Counted from the first letter of the stretch, positions 47,601 through 57,847 are shown. The stretch: 64,000 bases of DNA from Thiomargarita sp. (GCA_020721005.1 DYNP01000002.1:1-64000), one strand, 5' to 3'. A program made the numbers and translations. The notes: generated by a model not told the origin, from the letters alone.

Positions 47601-48113
47601 CGCTTAACAGCCACACCTAAAAAAGGGTCGGTTTTTGCCGGTTGGAATACGAGTTGTACAGACACATTCACCATGCCTGCTAATGAACTCACCTGCACAG
47701 CCACCTTCAACTTGGAAAATGTTTCCACTTCTGCCGAAGACAATAATGCCATTCCCATAGAAGATTCCAAAGCGGGAATTATTACCAGCACTTGTCCCAA
47801 AGCCTCCTTGGATAACGAATTTACCCTCAAAATTCCTTGTGTCAAGGTAAACAACCTCCAATATGCGGCTGAACTGCATTACATGGGCAAAGAAAATAAC
47901 AATCCTTACTGGCGTCTAGACAGTGCCATTAACAGCAATTGCATTGGGGACGCCGACAGTTGTGCGCTTGTAAATGACGAATTGCGAGTTACCCTTCCTA
48001 ACATTTTAATAAATGGACTACCCACCACCGTCCAATTAAAACCCTATCTCCATCCGATATTTTCAGAACAGTTATTTTGGAAATATGAAACTGCATCGGA
48101 TGCAACTCAGTAA
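44667..48113 (+). CDS. Large secreted protein of InlB-type repeats with an inserted NHL propeller
   Basis: Protein of 1148 residues from ATG 44667, preceded by GGAGG. A long leader with a hydrophobic core lies at about residues 30-47, cleavage likely after YAYA. Eight modules of the divergent InlB B-repeat kind follow. Each has the form GxVxG...GSVFxGW...C...F.MP...CTAxF and contains two cysteines. The eighth is split: its first half (TTGTGVGTV) is followed by about 340 residues with six NHL-like blades (LAFDNEGNLYIADTLNNRIR and variants), and only then comes the second half (KKGSVFAGWNTSCTDTFTMP). A tail of 130 residues has four cysteines. Likely cell-surface or matrix adhesin. No sorting signal was seen. 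Confidence 0.8.
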   Translation: MLSAVDKVKIAVFTYSFLLKIPPWRRLIRVLLQFIVLLVFSIHGNTAYAYTVKVVALGTDATKATASGAGNYNARAIVRVSVTPFDYNTVVSSWSPSFCASPFTMPSQNVTCYAQLTAAPRYSFSIRTTGTYGTGSTSGSTAAGSYPRGKPITLVAQAASDSIFAGWTPAICTSSFTMPAYNLVCTATFNQLPFYTLQVKINGRGKVTSNALRGLYDGQFQAGQVIDLKPELLENPSEWYFSGWTPAPCANSFKMPEQNLICTANFSALGYPFSVKTAGLGKGTVTGGTASGNYAAGTMISLGVPTPEPGSVFVGWSPEGCRKSSTGNIISSQGGTFAMPQNGLECTANFSVPAKLSVRVAGSGAGNFSVDRALIYSVNHYVSGLSDPKTIFRVKTGATQFNQDLVSGDYIRLIATPTDIKTDDIVWGNGSGSNIVVNSTFKGWSPSELCGNGSFDMPAQDVTCTATFDRPSYTLSTATAGSGTGSVAGTANGSYVSGTRVLLSPQAAPGSVFIRWEPTQPVLNEYWKDTITSLNGCSGSFKLYSNTVCTAYFEVGYAFNTVTDGTGTGTVTGTANGTYANGQTINLVATPTGNSVFTGWSAGCSNSFPMPAQNLTCTANFTATLPLNTATTGTGVGTVLVTADNFVEQYIYAVAGTDTQGYTGDGGLATDAQLKMASSLAFDNEGNLYIADTLNNRIRKIDTTGIINTVAGNGGWQESGDGGLAVNAGIPRPDSLAVDSNHNLYITDTYHPRIRKIDEAGIINTVVGTGTGYYSSGDGGLAINAELSEFVTSLAIDGNDNLYIADTNRVRKVDTQGIINTVAGGGSHYECSGSATDLEFSYIDQITFDREGNLYIINDGIKICKVDTTGFASTVFESQTGYVMSIALDDEGNLYIAEDSSYIGILKLDTKGVISTLAGNGSGNSGDGGPARKAGLSYITALAVNDGNLYLGLEANIRRIELLGNKGSTYYYLSGTPIRLTATPKKGSVFAGWNTSCTDTFTMPANELTCTATFNLENVSTSAEDNNAIPIEDSKAGIITSTCPKASLDNEFTLKIPCVKVNNLQYAAELHYMGKENNNPYWRLDSAINSNCIGDADSCALVNDELRVTLPNILINGLPTTVQLKPYLHPIFSEQLFWKYETASDATQ

Positions 48114-48132
48114 ACCTTTGGCATAAATTTAT

Positions 48133-48167
48133 GTAGGATGGGCTGACCCACGGGAAATCCATCCTAC
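48133..48167. terminator. REP-like hairpin after the repeat protein gene
   Basis: Perfect nine-base arms GTAGGATGG (48133-48141) and CCATCCTAC (48159-48167), 20 bases after the stop codon. The sequence belongs to the common GTAGG(A/G)TGGGC...CC(A/C)(T/C)CCTAC class of dispersed palindromes. It may end or stabilise the transcript. Confidence 0.5.
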
Positions 48168-48240
48168 CTTACTTTCAGCATGACCGCTCAAGTAAAATTT
48201 ACAAACACTTTTTAAGTATAAAAAATATTTGTATAAACGC

Positions 48241-48269
48241 TTGACAAACGCCAAATGACCTTCTATAAT
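48241..48269 (+). promoter_or_regulatory. Perfect sigma-70 promoter ahead of tRNA-Met
   Basis: TTGACA at 48241-48246 and TATAAT at 48264-48269 with a 17-base spacer, a full consensus match. The tRNA starts 144 bases after the -10 box, so a structured leader of about 138 bases is transcribed first. Confidence 0.8.
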
Positions 48270-48413
48270 GGATAACTATTGATTGGGTTGATAAGTTTTT
48301 ATTTTAGACACCCCATCAATTGTGGCTCATCAGGCGGTTGCTAACCTGTGGATTGAACCAGTGCTTCAAAAAAGCCGTGGGACAGTGGCCACACCCTCCA
48401 AGTATAATGTTTT

Positions 48414-48490
<77 letters not shown>

Positions 48491-48908
48491 ATTCATCACT
48501 TCCAATCCGGTTTGACATCCCCTTTTACGTTGGGTCTCCAAAACTGAAAACCTGATTTGCGCCGGCCTTCTGTCAACATTCTCCCGCTATTTTTTTCCTC
48601 TCCCCCCAATCTGGTTTATCCTTCTCTTGAGCTCATTGTAAAATTGAGATGCCATTAAAATAAACTGGATATTAGCACTAAAACTCCTTCCTGCTTGAAA
48701 AGATGCTTGAAAGATTTGTCCTTCATGCTCAAAGCAATATCCATTCTTTAATGGACAGGATAGACTTAATTTCTGGAATTTTTCCCACCAATCACGTTAC
48801 AATACCAACAGACGTTATCTTGGGGAATGATCAGGTACACTCAGTTATTCTATTCCCTAAAATGGGAAATGAACCTTCCTAACTGTGAGGTGTGAAATAG
48901 GAGACAAC
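48491..48908. other. Non-coding region between tRNA-Met and speD
   Basis: A 418-base gap, AT-rich, with no recognised gene, RNA or repeat. The speD ribosome binding site ATAGGAGA lies at its end (48897-48904). A speD promoter is expected but not identified. Confidence 0.4.
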
Positions 48909-49718
48909 ATGTCTAAAAAACTGAAATTTAAATTACAAGGTTTCAATAACCTCACAAAAACCTTGAGCTTTAACATTTATGATGTGTGTTATGCAAAAAC
49001 CGCCAAGCAGCGGAAGGGATACATCGAATATATTGATGATGCTTACAATGCCGAACGGTTGACGGAAATCCTGACCACAGTTTCCAATATCATCGGGGCA
49101 AATATACTTAACATTGCACATCAAGATTATGATCCCCAAGGTGCCAGTGTCACCATGTTGATCTCAGAAGAACATGTGCTGGACAAACTACTCGATCACA
49201 ATGAAGGAGAAGGTCCAGGTCCCCTGCCAGATGCAGTGGTGGCTCATTTGGACAAAAGTCATATCACCGTACACACCTACCCGGAAAGTCACCCAGACAA
49301 TGGAATAAGTACTTTTAGAGCCGATATCGATGTATCCACTTGCGGACGCATTTCTCCCCTCAAAGCCCTCAATTACCTCATTCACAGTTTTGATTCTGAC
49401 ATTGTTATCATGGACTACCGAGTACGCGGATTCACGCGGGATGTTGGCGGACTGAAACACTACATCGATCACAAAATCAATTCCATTCAAAACTACATCT
49501 CCGAGCAAACCAAATCCCTCTACCAAATGATAGACGTCAACGTCTACCAAGAGAATATTTTTCACACCAAAATGATGCTGAAAAAATTCGATCTGGATAA
49601 TTATCTATTTGGAATTCAAACCGTTGACCTCTCTCAGTATGAAAGAGAACGCATCGAAAAGCGCCTGCGCAAGGAAATGCTCGAAATTTTTTATTCTCAA
49701 AACGTGCCTACACTCTAA
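48909..49718 (+). CDS. speD: S-adenosylmethionine decarboxylase proenzyme
   Basis: Protein of 269 residues from ATG 48909, the long gammaproteobacterial type. It self-cleaves into two chains with a pyruvoyl group and produces decarboxylated SAM for spermidine. The cleavage site is K116-S117 in [17 protein letters not shown], as in the enteric enzyme. [20 protein letters not shown] and [13 protein letters not shown] complete the active site. The speE partner is not in the window. The gene is followed at 42 bases by ychF. Confidence 0.97.
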   Translation: MSKKLKFKLQGFNNLTKTLSFNIYDVCYAKTAKQRKGYIEYIDDAYNAERLTEILTTVSNIIGANILNIAHQDYDPQGASVTMLISEEHVLDKLLDHNEGEGPGPLPDAVVAHLDKSHITVHTYPESHPDNGISTFRADIDVSTCGRISPLKALNYLIHSFDSDIVIMDYRVRGFTRDVGGLKHYIDHKINSIQNYISEQTKSLYQMIDVNVYQENIFHTKMMLKKFDLDNYLFGIQTVDLSQYERERIEKRLRKEMLEIFYSQNVPTL

Positions 49719-49760
49719 CCCCCCCAATTGCCAAACCATTCACCTCAAGAGTAATTTCCA

Positions 49761-50852
49761 ATGGGCTTCAAATGTGGAATCGTGGGCCTACCCAACGTGG
49801 GGAAATCCACCCTATTCAATGCACTCACACAAGCCAGTATTCAGGCGGAAAACTACCCATTCTGTACCATTGACCCCAACATTGGCGTGGTCCCTATGCC
49901 GGACACCCGTTTGGATGCCTTAGCCGCCTTGGTCAAACCCCAAAAGATCATTCCCACCAGTATGGAATTTGTCGACATTGCCGGCTTGGTCGCAGGTGCA
50001 TCCAAAGGAGAAGGACTGGGCAACCAATTCCTGGCCAACATTCGCGAAACCCAAGCCATTGCCCATGTTGTCCGCTGTTTTGAACATGAAGACATTATCC
50101 ATGTCACAGGCCAAGTTAACCCGCAATCTGACATTGAAACCATTCACACAGAACTGGCTTTGGCAGACTTAGATACAGTAGATCGAGCCCTGCAACGAGT
50201 CAATAAAAACACCAAATCTGGACAAAAAGAAGTTCTTGCCAAAAAACAACTCCTTGAACAACTGCAAACCCAACTCAATCAAGGAATTCCAGTACGAGCC
50301 CTTGCTCTCACTGAAGAACAACAATTGTGGATACGTGATTTACACCTATTGACCCTCAAACCCACTCTGTACATTGCCAATGTGGATGAAAATGGCTTTC
50401 ATAACAATCCCCATCTTGACCAAGTGATCCAAATTGCCCAACAAGAGCACGCAGAAGTGGTGCCAGTTTGTGCCGCCACTGAAGCAGAATTGACCGGTCT
50501 CACCCCAGCAGAAAAACAAGAATTTTTAGCCACCATGGGACTCACTGAACCGGGTCTCAATCGAGTTATACAAGCCGGCTACCACCTATTGGGACTACAA
50601 ACTTTCTTCACAGCCGGTCCCAAAGAAGTCCGAGCTTGGACCGTGAAAAAAGGCGCCACTGCCCCTCAAGCCGCGGCAGTCATTCACACCGACTTTGAAC
50701 GTGGCTTTATCCGCGCAGAAGTAATTGCCTATGCCGATTTCATCACCTACAAAGGGGAACAAGGCGCCAAAGAAGCCGGCAAATGGCGCTTGGAAGGCAA
50801 AGAATATCTCGTTCAAGAAGGAGATGTCATGCACTTCAGATTCAATATCTAA
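49761..50852 (+). CDS. ychF: Redox-regulated ATPase YchF
   Basis: Obg-family P-loop protein of 363 residues, standard length. It prefers ATP over GTP because the G4 motif is NVDE ([10 protein letters not shown]) and not NKxD. The P-loop is [15 protein letters not shown] and the switch II is [20 protein letters not shown]. The TGS domain is at the C-terminus ([32 protein letters not shown]). It binds ribosomes and is linked to the oxidative stress response. Confidence 0.97.
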   Translation: MGFKCGIVGLPNVGKSTLFNALTQASIQAENYPFCTIDPNIGVVPMPDTRLDALAALVKPQKIIPTSMEFVDIAGLVAGASKGEGLGNQFLANIRETQAIAHVVRCFEHEDIIHVTGQVNPQSDIETIHTELALADLDTVDRALQRVNKNTKSGQKEVLAKKQLLEQLQTQLNQGIPVRALALTEEQQLWIRDLHLLTLKPTLYIANVDENGFHNNPHLDQVIQIAQQEHAEVVPVCAATEAELTGLTPAEKQEFLATMGLTEPGLNRVIQAGYHLLGLQTFFTAGPKEVRAWTVKKGATAPQAAAVIHTDFERGFIRAEVIAYADFITYKGEQGAKEAGKWRLEGKEYLVQEGDVMHFRFNI

Positions 50853-50916
50853 ACCCATATCCTCTCTCTCATCCTGCCTAACAGGAATATCTGCCTCAAA
50901 ATCTACTTGATGAAAC

Positions 50917-50969
50917 CTTTGCAAGACCCTCCCTAAGTTTTTACCTTCTTGAGAAAGGGTCGTGCAAAG
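50917..50969. repeat. 14-bp inverted repeat after ychF, insertion-sequence-end-like
   Basis: CTTTGCAAGACCCT at 50917-50930 pairs with AGGGTCGTGCAAAG at 50956-50969 with one mismatch and a 25-base loop. It could terminate ychF transcription, although no T tract follows. The ends also recall IS5-family termini (CCTTTGCAAGACC), so a 53-base MITE relic is possible. Confidence 0.45.
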
Positions 50970-51132
50970 ATCTTAAATACGAGGGTAATCTCTCTTGAAG
51001 TGGTGTTATTCTCCAAATTTAATAGGATGAATTGACGGCAACAAATCCATCAATTGCGTTACTTTAAAACGTGCCCACCTCTCGACTTGGAACTCGACAA
51101 AGGGAATCTGTTTCAACCAAAATAAGTGTGGC

Positions 51133-53814
51133 TCATTCCAAATGACTTCTAATCAATTCGATCAACTGCCTTTCTTGAAATCCCCTTGCCAATTCAACCA
51201 CCTCATTGGCAAACTCCTGCAAATCTCCATCATTCTCTAATAAATATCGAGTATATTCAATCACTCCCTGAATATCACCTATCAGACTCAATTCCAATAA
51301 CTCATTTAACTGTTTAACTTTGGGTACACTATAAGGGAATGCCATTTTTTGAGCAATCGTTAATTGATCATATTCAGTTAATTGAACAGTCCCAGTCTGT
51401 TTCGTTGCCAAAGATGGAGGTACTACAATTTCCACCGCCAATTGAATTTGAAAGCGAATTCCCTTATCCAGTGCACTTTCCCCTTGCAATTTCCCCCCCA
51501 TTTTCTCAATTAAGCGCTTGATAACCCATAAACCGATGGCAATGCCACGACTATCTTGAAAGGTCTGCACAGGATTTAATAAAGCATCCAATTCCAATTG
51601 CTCAATTCCTGCTGAATTAATCCCTTCCATCTCAAAATGAAAAATATTGTCTTGACAATCAACTTTTAAAATAATGGTTCCTCCTTGACTGCAACTCACC
51701 AAATAATTAATCAAGTTAAATAAAATTTGGCGCAATCTCTGTTGATCAGTTTTGATCAAGATTGGCAATGGACAAACCGATCGGTAATAAAAAGTAATTT
51801 TTTCCTGTTGAAAACGCGGCTGAAAAGTTTGGAGCAGTTCCTGAATGAATTGTTTAAAGTCAAACTCATGGTGAACAAGTTCCAACTTCTGCGCTTCAAG
51901 TCGAGCAAAGTCGAGTAAGTCATTGATCAACAATAATAAATATTCTCCACTTTCATGAATGATTTGAAGATTATTTTTTTGCTCTGGGGTTAATAAAGTG
52001 TTCCGGCCTAATATTTGGGAATAACCCAGAATGCTGTTTAAAGGAGTGCGTAATTCATGACTCATATTGGCCAAAAACAGAGTTTTAGCCCGATTGGCGA
52101 TTTCTGCCTCCTCTTTAGCTTGTTTAGCCAAATTTAAGGCCTGTTGTAATTGTGTGGCAATATGTTGTCGCTCCTTAATTTCTTGCTGCAACAATTCATT
52201 TTTTTCTGCCAATTCTTGAGTCCGCTTTGTAACTTGGTCTGCCAAAGTCTGATTGTATTCTTGTAGCAACAATTCTGCTTGTTTACGTTCCGTAATATCT
52301 TCCGCAGTGATCAAGGTACCAACCACTTGCCCTTTACTGTTATGCAAGGGAATGCAATTGCTGTCTATCCAAAGTGTTTGAGAATCATTTCCAACCACCT
52401 TCTCAATTCTATGGTATTCTGCGGCATTGTTGGCCATGACTTGTTCCCCAATTTGTATGAAGTAATCAGCTTGATCCTTGGCAAAAAAGTCGAAATCGGT
52501 CTTGCCCACTACTTTTTGAGGATTTTCCAGTAAGGTAGATTGGGAAAAAGTTTTATTGCAGCCTAGAAATATGGAGCGGTGATCTTTCCAAAAAATATAT
52601 TGGGGAATGTTGTCAATGATGAGGCGTAAAAATTCTTCTTGTTCCCGTAATCGATCTTCAACCAATTTGCGCTCAGTGATGTCTATGCCCATGCCCAATA
52701 CCAATTGGCTGCCGTCGACATCTGTAAAGATGTGGTCATGAATTTGATAAACGCGACCATCTGCGGCTGTTTTTTCCCAAATTTGAGGGTGATGTGGATT
52801 GTCAAATACTTGAAAAGTTGGACATTTTTCACAGGGATGGTTGCCACCGACTATGGCTCTATAACAAAGTTGGTTATCAACTTGCCCAAATTGTTTCTTG
52901 AAATAATGGTTGGCATATTTAATTGAATAATCAATAGATTGCAGATATATAAATACCGGAATACGGTCTAAAATGGCAGTGAAACGTTTTTCCAGTTGTT
53001 TTTGTTGAGTAATGTCACAAATGGTGATGAGAAAGCGATGGGTTTGATTTGTAATTGGAGGTAACAGTGAGAATTTTAAGATAAGGTGTATGAGTTGGTT
53101 ACGTAAAGTTTTATTGGTGGCTTGTAGGGTGAATTGAGAGTTGCCTTTTGCAATGTGGTGGAGGACTTGAATAAAGGCTTCGGTATCGATCAGGAGATGA
53201 TTGAGGTTGCCAAGGAGAATATCCCGATTAATGGCTTGAAATAGGTCAATACTGGCTTGATTAATATAGGTTACTTTGACGCTATTTGCCAATTCCAATA
53301 GGGTTTCTGGCTGATCTTTGAGATAGTCAGCAAAGTTGGTAATATTACGTTGCTTGAGACGATCGATGGATTTTTTAACTTCAGAAAAGTCTTGTTCCCA
53401 AATCGAGATAGGAAGATTATCAAATGAAGTATAGTGATGAGAGGAATTTTTTTGAAGTTGTTGTACGAGTTGCTCACAGTTTTTGAGTTTTTCCAGTAGC
53501 CCATGATGGGCTTTTAAGGTGGGTAGATTAAGGATTTGAGTGATTCCCCAAGTGCTTAAAATGAAAAGGAGGAGGGTCCCAAGCAGGGCAATGCCGATTT
53601 CAGTCAGGATGATTAGCCAAGAGCTGGGATTCCAAAAGGTTAGGAGACTGTTGAGGAGGAAAAAGCCAAATAGGAGGACCAGTAATTTTTGCACAGTTGG
53701 GCTAATATCTATTCTTTTGTAAAGTATGATTATGCTAAATATGGCAAAGAAATAGTAAATTAGGCTGATTGTAAGGTGAATCAAGTGTTCCAAGTGGTGC
53801 GTTGTCCATAGCAT
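51133..53814 (-). CDS. Membrane PAS-domain sensor with HisKA and degenerate ATPase domain
   Basis: Protein of 893 residues. Three membrane helices lie within residues 10-105. Three PAS-like domains follow: about 130-220; about 280-385, with C-x2-C in [10 protein letters not shown]; and about 395-510, ending [11 protein letters not shown]. After a coiled coil, HisKA has the phospho-acceptor histidine in [19 protein letters not shown]. The ATP-binding domain is eroded: the N box reads NLINYLVSC, the expected DTGxGI is replaced by MEGINSAG and the G2 box reads [10 protein letters not shown]. Autophosphorylation is doubtful. The last 60 residues resemble the tail of the neighbouring kinase. The next kinase lies 98 bases upstream. 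Confidence 0.85.
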   Translation of the reverse strand: MLWTTHHLEHLIHLTISLIYYFFAIFSIIILYKRIDISPTVQKLLVLLFGFFLLNSLLTFWNPSSWLIILTEIGIALLGTLLLFILSTWGITQILNLPTLKAHHGLLEKLKNCEQLVQQLQKNSSHHYTSFDNLPISIWEQDFSEVKKSIDRLKQRNITNFADYLKDQPETLLELANSVKVTYINQASIDLFQAINRDILLGNLNHLLIDTEAFIQVLHHIAKGNSQFTLQATNKTLRNQLIHLILKFSLLPPITNQTHRFLITICDITQQKQLEKRFTAILDRIPVFIYLQSIDYSIKYANHYFKKQFGQVDNQLCYRAIVGGNHPCEKCPTFQVFDNPHHPQIWEKTAADGRVYQIHDHIFTDVDGSQLVLGMGIDITERKLVEDRLREQEEFLRLIIDNIPQYIFWKDHRSIFLGCNKTFSQSTLLENPQKVVGKTDFDFFAKDQADYFIQIGEQVMANNAAEYHRIEKVVGNDSQTLWIDSNCIPLHNSKGQVVGTLITAEDITERKQAELLLQEYNQTLADQVTKRTQELAEKNELLQQEIKERQHIATQLQQALNLAKQAKEEAEIANRAKTLFLANMSHELRTPLNSILGYSQILGRNTLLTPEQKNNLQIIHESGEYLLLLINDLLDFARLEAQKLELVHHEFDFKQFIQELLQTFQPRFQQEKITFYYRSVCPLPILIKTDQQRLRQILFNLINYLVSCSQGGTIILKVDCQDNIFHFEMEGINSAGIEQLELDALLNPVQTFQDSRGIAIGLWVIKRLIEKMGGKLQGESALDKGIRFQIQLAVEIVVPPSLATKQTGTVQLTEYDQLTIAQKMAFPYSVPKVKQLNELLELSLIGDIQGVIEYTRYLLENDGDLQEFANEVVELARGFQERQLIELIRSHLE

Positions 53815-53912
53815 GTAATTAGTACCCCCATTTAGTAGGAAAATTGGGTGTGCAAAGTTGGGATGAGTTGTTTGTGTTAAGCTGTGGTTTTGGGTTAGTA
53901 ATTTTGAGGGGT

Positions 53913-56192
53913 TTATTTCAAGTAGTATTCTATAAATTCACAGAGTTGTTTTTCTTTAAATCCTTTGGCAAGTTGGCGAATAGTTTGGGTAAATTCTAAC
54001 AATTCAGGGTTGTTGGCTTGTAGTTTGTCAATTTCTTCCAAAATGCCATGAATGTCTCCCATCATAGCCAGTTCAAATAGAAGTTCAGCTTGTTCCGGGG
54101 TGGGTTTCAAGAGGGTATGTGATTTTATGGGCGGGACTGGGATGTGTTTTGGAGTGGAAGTAAGGGGAATAGAAGGGGGTGTTTTTTCATAAATCCATTC
54201 AAGATTGAGTAAAGTTTGGATTTGTTGAAATAGCAGGTCGAGTTGAATAGGTTTGTGTAAAAAGAGGTTGCAGCCGGCTTCTAGGCTTTGTTGTTTGGAA
54301 ATATCGAGTACACTGGCTGAGGTTGCAATGATGGGGATTTTGCATAGGCTGGGGATTTTTCTCATTTGGCGAGTGGTTTCAAATCCGTCTAAAATGGGCA
54401 TGACCAAGTCGGTAATGATGAGGTCGGGTTGGTGTTGGCAGGCAAGGTTGAGACCAGTTAATCCGTCAGGAGATTCAAGGGTGAGAAATCCGAGTGGGGT
54501 TAGGGAATTGATCAGCAGTGAGCGGTTTTGCAAACAGTCATCGATGATGAGAATGGTTTTGGGTTTGCCGCGAAAGCCAATGGGGGTAGCGAGGGTTGGT
54601 TCTTGTTGAGAGAATAGTTCGGAGATTTCGTGCAGGGTTAGGGTGAACCAGAAGGTACTGCCTTTGCCTAGGGTACTTTTGACTTGGAGTTGTCCTCCCA
54701 TCATGTGGATGAGTCGTTGGGAGATGGCCAGTCCGAGTCCAGTGCCTTCGGCTTTTTGATAGGAGGTGCTGGCTTGTTGAAAGGGCAAGAAGATGCGTTC
54801 TAGGTCTTGAGGGGCAATGCCGATTCCAGTGTCTTCTATTTGAAATCTAAGGGATTTTTCTGGGGACTGGGAGGGGGAAGGGTCAGGAAAGTCTTGTTCG
54901 TAGCCAATTTTGAGGGTTACTCCGCCTTGTTTGGTGAATTTAAGGGCATTGCTGAGTAAGTTGACTAGAATTTGGCGCAGTCTTTTTTCATCGGTTCGTA
55001 AGCCAATTGGCAGTTGGGAGAGGGATTGGTAGTTGAAAGCGATGTCTTTTTGGATGGCACGAATGTGGAAAAGTGCAAGGAGTTGGTCAATAAGGCGTTG
55101 AAAGTTAAAGTCTATGGAGTGGAGTAACAGTTGGCCAGTTTCGAGTTCGGAAAGATCTAAAATGTCATTGATGAGAGTGAGTAGATATTCTCCACTGTAT
55201 TGGATGATGTGAATGCCTTCTTGTTGTTTGGGGGTGAGAGTGGGATCGCGTTTTAGAATTTGAGTGTAGCCGAGAATGCCATTTAGAGGGGTGCGTAATT
55301 CATGGCTCATGTTGGCTAGGAAGTTACTTTTGGTTTGGTTGGCCAATTCGGCAGCTCGTTGAGCTTGTTCGGCTTGTAGGCGTTCTCGTTTTAAACGCTC
55401 TTGGTCTTGGAGTTGTTGGATGGTATGAATGAGCATTTCTCCCAATTGTTTGATTTCATTGTTGGGAAGGTGAAGGGGAAGTTTGAGTTGGTGGGCGGGG
55501 GAATTGAGGTCAATGGTTTGGTGCAGTTGGTAGAGGGGACTGAGGACTTGCTTGCGAATGAGCAGTGCCATGAAAAAAAGGATGAGCAGGTTACCCAGAA
55601 GTAGGGTGAGGGTGGAGTTGAAGAAGATATATTGAGCTTCTTGTCGGATTTTGTTAAGATCAAGTAGTACAATAATGGCACCTCGTTTTCCCGGCATGTC
55701 AAATATAGGACTACTAAAAGGGAGTATTTGCACAAGGACTGATTTGTGATTGAGTTCCAGGTCAACACTGTTTTCAATTCCCATTTCTATTGGCTTGTTT
55801 AAGAAGAAGTCTAGTTTTGGATACAAGGTTGGGTAAAATTTGTTTTGAAAAGGATAGTGGCTACTGGCAATAACCCGCTTATTGGGGTCAATTACAGTGA
55901 TTTCAAGTACGGTCGGTAAAGTTGCGTAATTTTGAACGATTCTTTTGAGTAAGGACAAACGACCGGCTTCTATCAGTGCTTCAATGCTGAATTCTATTCC
56001 TTGGGTAATGGATTGGGCTTGTTTTTGGACTTGTTGTTGGAGGTTGGATTGAGTTAGGAAGTAGTTGATACTTAAAGTACCGATACCTACAATAAACAGG
56101 AGTATTGAAAATTGCAGTAACAATTGTTTTGAAAGTTGTTGTTTAAGCAAGGAAAAGTCAGCTAATTTCAAATTAATACCTATGTAAAGCAT
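53913..56192 (-). CDS. Hybrid sensor histidine kinase with receiver domain
   Basis: Protein of 759 residues. The N-terminal sensor consists of two membrane helices (about 25-48 and 195-215) around a periplasmic domain. A coiled coil is followed by HisKA ([19 protein letters not shown]) and an intact HATPase_c domain ([42 protein letters not shown]). A receiver domain from about 550 has the phospho-acceptor Asp in [15 protein letters not shown] and Lys in LFLHKPI. A Pro-rich linker leads to a helical tail of 60 residues ([19 protein letters not shown]). No transcription factor is adjacent. The gene diverges from a substrate-binding lipoprotein gene with 54 bases between. Confidence 0.93.
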   Translation of the reverse strand: MLYIGINLKLADFSLLKQQLSKQLLLQFSILLFIVGIGTLSINYFLTQSNLQQQVQKQAQSITQGIEFSIEALIEAGRLSLLKRIVQNYATLPTVLEITVIDPNKRVIASSHYPFQNKFYPTLYPKLDFFLNKPIEMGIENSVDLELNHKSVLVQILPFSSPIFDMPGKRGAIIVLLDLNKIRQEAQYIFFNSTLTLLLGNLLILFFMALLIRKQVLSPLYQLHQTIDLNSPAHQLKLPLHLPNNEIKQLGEMLIHTIQQLQDQERLKRERLQAEQAQRAAELANQTKSNFLANMSHELRTPLNGILGYTQILKRDPTLTPKQQEGIHIIQYSGEYLLTLINDILDLSELETGQLLLHSIDFNFQRLIDQLLALFHIRAIQKDIAFNYQSLSQLPIGLRTDEKRLRQILVNLLSNALKFTKQGGVTLKIGYEQDFPDPSPSQSPEKSLRFQIEDTGIGIAPQDLERIFLPFQQASTSYQKAEGTGLGLAISQRLIHMMGGQLQVKSTLGKGSTFWFTLTLHEISELFSQQEPTLATPIGFRGKPKTILIIDDCLQNRSLLINSLTPLGFLTLESPDGLTGLNLACQHQPDLIITDLVMPILDGFETTRQMRKIPSLCKIPIIATSASVLDISKQQSLEAGCNLFLHKPIQLDLLFQQIQTLLNLEWIYEKTPPSIPLTSTPKHIPVPPIKSHTLLKPTPEQAELLFELAMMGDIHGILEEIDKLQANNPELLEFTQTIRQLAKGFKEKQLCEFIEYYLK

Positions 56193-56246
56193 ACATTATC
56201 ACAGTGATGTTGTAAAGCATTCATCATAAACCAGGAGCATTAGAAA

Positions 56247-57230
56247 GTGAAATTATTCCCTATAATTGTCATGAGCGTTATTTGGTTTACCCTCAGTGCT
56301 TGTACTTTTGATAAGGAAATTGAGCAATTACGTATTGGTCTTGTAGCTTGGCCAGGTTACGATGTCATTTTATATGGAGTGGAAAAAGGGTTATTTAAAC
56401 AACAGGGTATTGATCTGGAGTTGGTTCGTTTTCAAAATGATTCGGATGCATGTCGGGCTGCGATGCGTGGGAACTTGGATGCGGCTTTTACTCCCTTATG
56501 GAATATATTGCAGGTTGATGTTGAAAGCGATCATCCAGTTATCTTAGCGGCAGTCAATATTTCTTATGGCTCAGATGGTATTGTGGCTCAATCAGAGATT
56601 CATCATTTCCGGGATCTGCAGGGTAAAACTATAGCGGCCAAATTAGGAACAATCAGTCATCTCATCTTGTTGGAAGCTTTACGGTTGCATAATATGCCCC
56701 TTACGTCTGTTATCATTGAGGATATATCTAATGAGGCCGGTATGCAAGAAATAATTGATCGGCAAGTGGATGCAGCGGTTATGTGGGAACCACTGTTGTC
56801 TGAAACTCGGCAGAAAACTCAAGGAAATATTGTTTATACTACTCGAGATGTGGACAGTTTGGTATTGGATGGTTTGGTTGCTCGTGCCAACACTGTTGCC
56901 GAAAAGCAGGATACGTTTGTCCGTTTCTTAACCGTGTGGTTTGACGTGATGGACGCCGTAGAAAAACGTCCAGAGGAGGTTTATGCCAGTGTGGGCCGAC
57001 AATTGGGACAGACCACGGAAGAATTTAAAAGGGATTATCAGGGGTTGAAAAAGGGGGATATTGCCATGAACCAGTTGATGTTCTCTAAGCGTTTTAAAGA
57101 AGTTATTCCTCAATATCTCAGTTTATTGAAAGAGGATCAACGACATAAAAAGGCGTTGCGAGATGATCTGTTAATTGATGCCGGTCCGATCACTCAGGCC
57201 ATCCAGCGTTGGCAGTCTGCTAATCCATAG
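56247..57230 (+). CDS. SsuA/THI5-like substrate-binding lipoprotein
   Basis: Protein of 327 residues starting at GTG, with AGGAG 14-18 bases ahead. The signal peptide ends in a lipobox (TLSAC, C at about 19). The NMT1/SsuA periplasmic-binding fold is clear: IGLVAWPGYDVILYGVEKGL, GNLDAAFTPLWNILQ, GKTIAAKLGTISHLILLEAL, QVDAAVMWEP. The family captures taurine, thiamine precursors, nitrate or similar ions for ABC importers. No permease or ATPase gene follows. The divergent kinase suggests a role in sensing, but that is inference. Confidence 0.85.
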   Translation: MKLFPIIVMSVIWFTLSACTFDKEIEQLRIGLVAWPGYDVILYGVEKGLFKQQGIDLELVRFQNDSDACRAAMRGNLDAAFTPLWNILQVDVESDHPVILAAVNISYGSDGIVAQSEIHHFRDLQGKTIAAKLGTISHLILLEALRLHNMPLTSVIIEDISNEAGMQEIIDRQVDAAVMWEPLLSETRQKTQGNIVYTTRDVDSLVLDGLVARANTVAEKQDTFVRFLTVWFDVMDAVEKRPEEVYASVGRQLGQTTEEFKRDYQGLKKGDIAMNQLMFSKRFKEVIPQYLSLLKEDQRHKKALRDDLLIDAGPITQAIQRWQSANP

Positions 57231-57550
57231 TAATTGCATGGATTAAAAACAGGTTGAGGTAAGGATTTTCTAGCTGTTTCCTTGACAGCATAAGGTTATT
57301 ATGCCATACTCAACACTAGATAATTTTAATTTTACGCAGGCTCAATCCACTTCGGGCTGACCAATGAATAAGTTGCCAGCTTATCCTTTGGCAATCCCGA
57401 GTTTGTGGTAGGAGTTAGAGTATGGCAAAGTCCACCCTAAAATTAATTCATGATGACAAACCCGGTGCCCGCCCATATTGAGACCAAGTCGGAGAGCAGT
57501 AAAAAAACAAACGTCTGTCACAACGACAGCTTGTTTTAAGGAGCAGAATC
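57231..57550. other. Leader region with small frames and a hairpin before 57551
   Basis: No gene is recognised in this 320-base stretch. Several very short frames follow one another (57300, 19 codons; 57363, 15 codons; 57422, 19 codons). A hairpin with arms AAACAA...CTGTC and GACAG...TTGTTT (about 57508-57537) ends directly before the AAGGAG of the next gene. It may be a regulated leader. Confidence 0.35.
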
Positions 57551-57847
57551 ATGTTAGTAGAAAAGTATATTTTCAAAGTTCACCGTAATGGTCAAGTGGA
57601 ACGTATCAAGGACTGTAATCAGTTGCGAGTGTCTGATATCACCGCGGGTTTGGGAATTGACTCCAAACAGATGACCTACCGACCTATTCAGGATAGTGGG
57701 GTATACGCCTTTTACGGCAATGATCAGTGTGATATATTGATTTTAGGGGTGCCCGAAAAAACCTCTCAATTGTCAGAAACTGATATCATTCACGGTTTTT
57801 TTTCCAATCAATTTAAAATTCTCTCCACTCAACAACCTTCCTTGTAG
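57551..57847 (+). CDS. Hypothetical protein of 98 residues
   Basis: I do not recognise this protein. It is soluble, without signal peptide, and has alternating strand-like stretches (EKYIFKVHRNGQVERI, YAFYGNDQCDILILGVPEK). It is very likely a real gene: AAGGAG lies 8 bases before the ATG, and a strong Rho-independent terminator begins 27 bases after the stop. It is a single-gene unit with a long leader. Confidence 0.6.
   Translation: MLVEKYIFKVHRNGQVERIKDCNQLRVSDITAGLGIDSKQMTYRPIQDSGVYAFYGNDQCDILILGVPEKTSQLSETDIIHGFFSNQFKILSTQQPSL

Noticed and set aside
48403-48408. Second TATAAT directly before tRNA-Met
   Set aside because: Transcription from it would start inside the tRNA; the box at 48264 with a perfect -35 is the better promoter.
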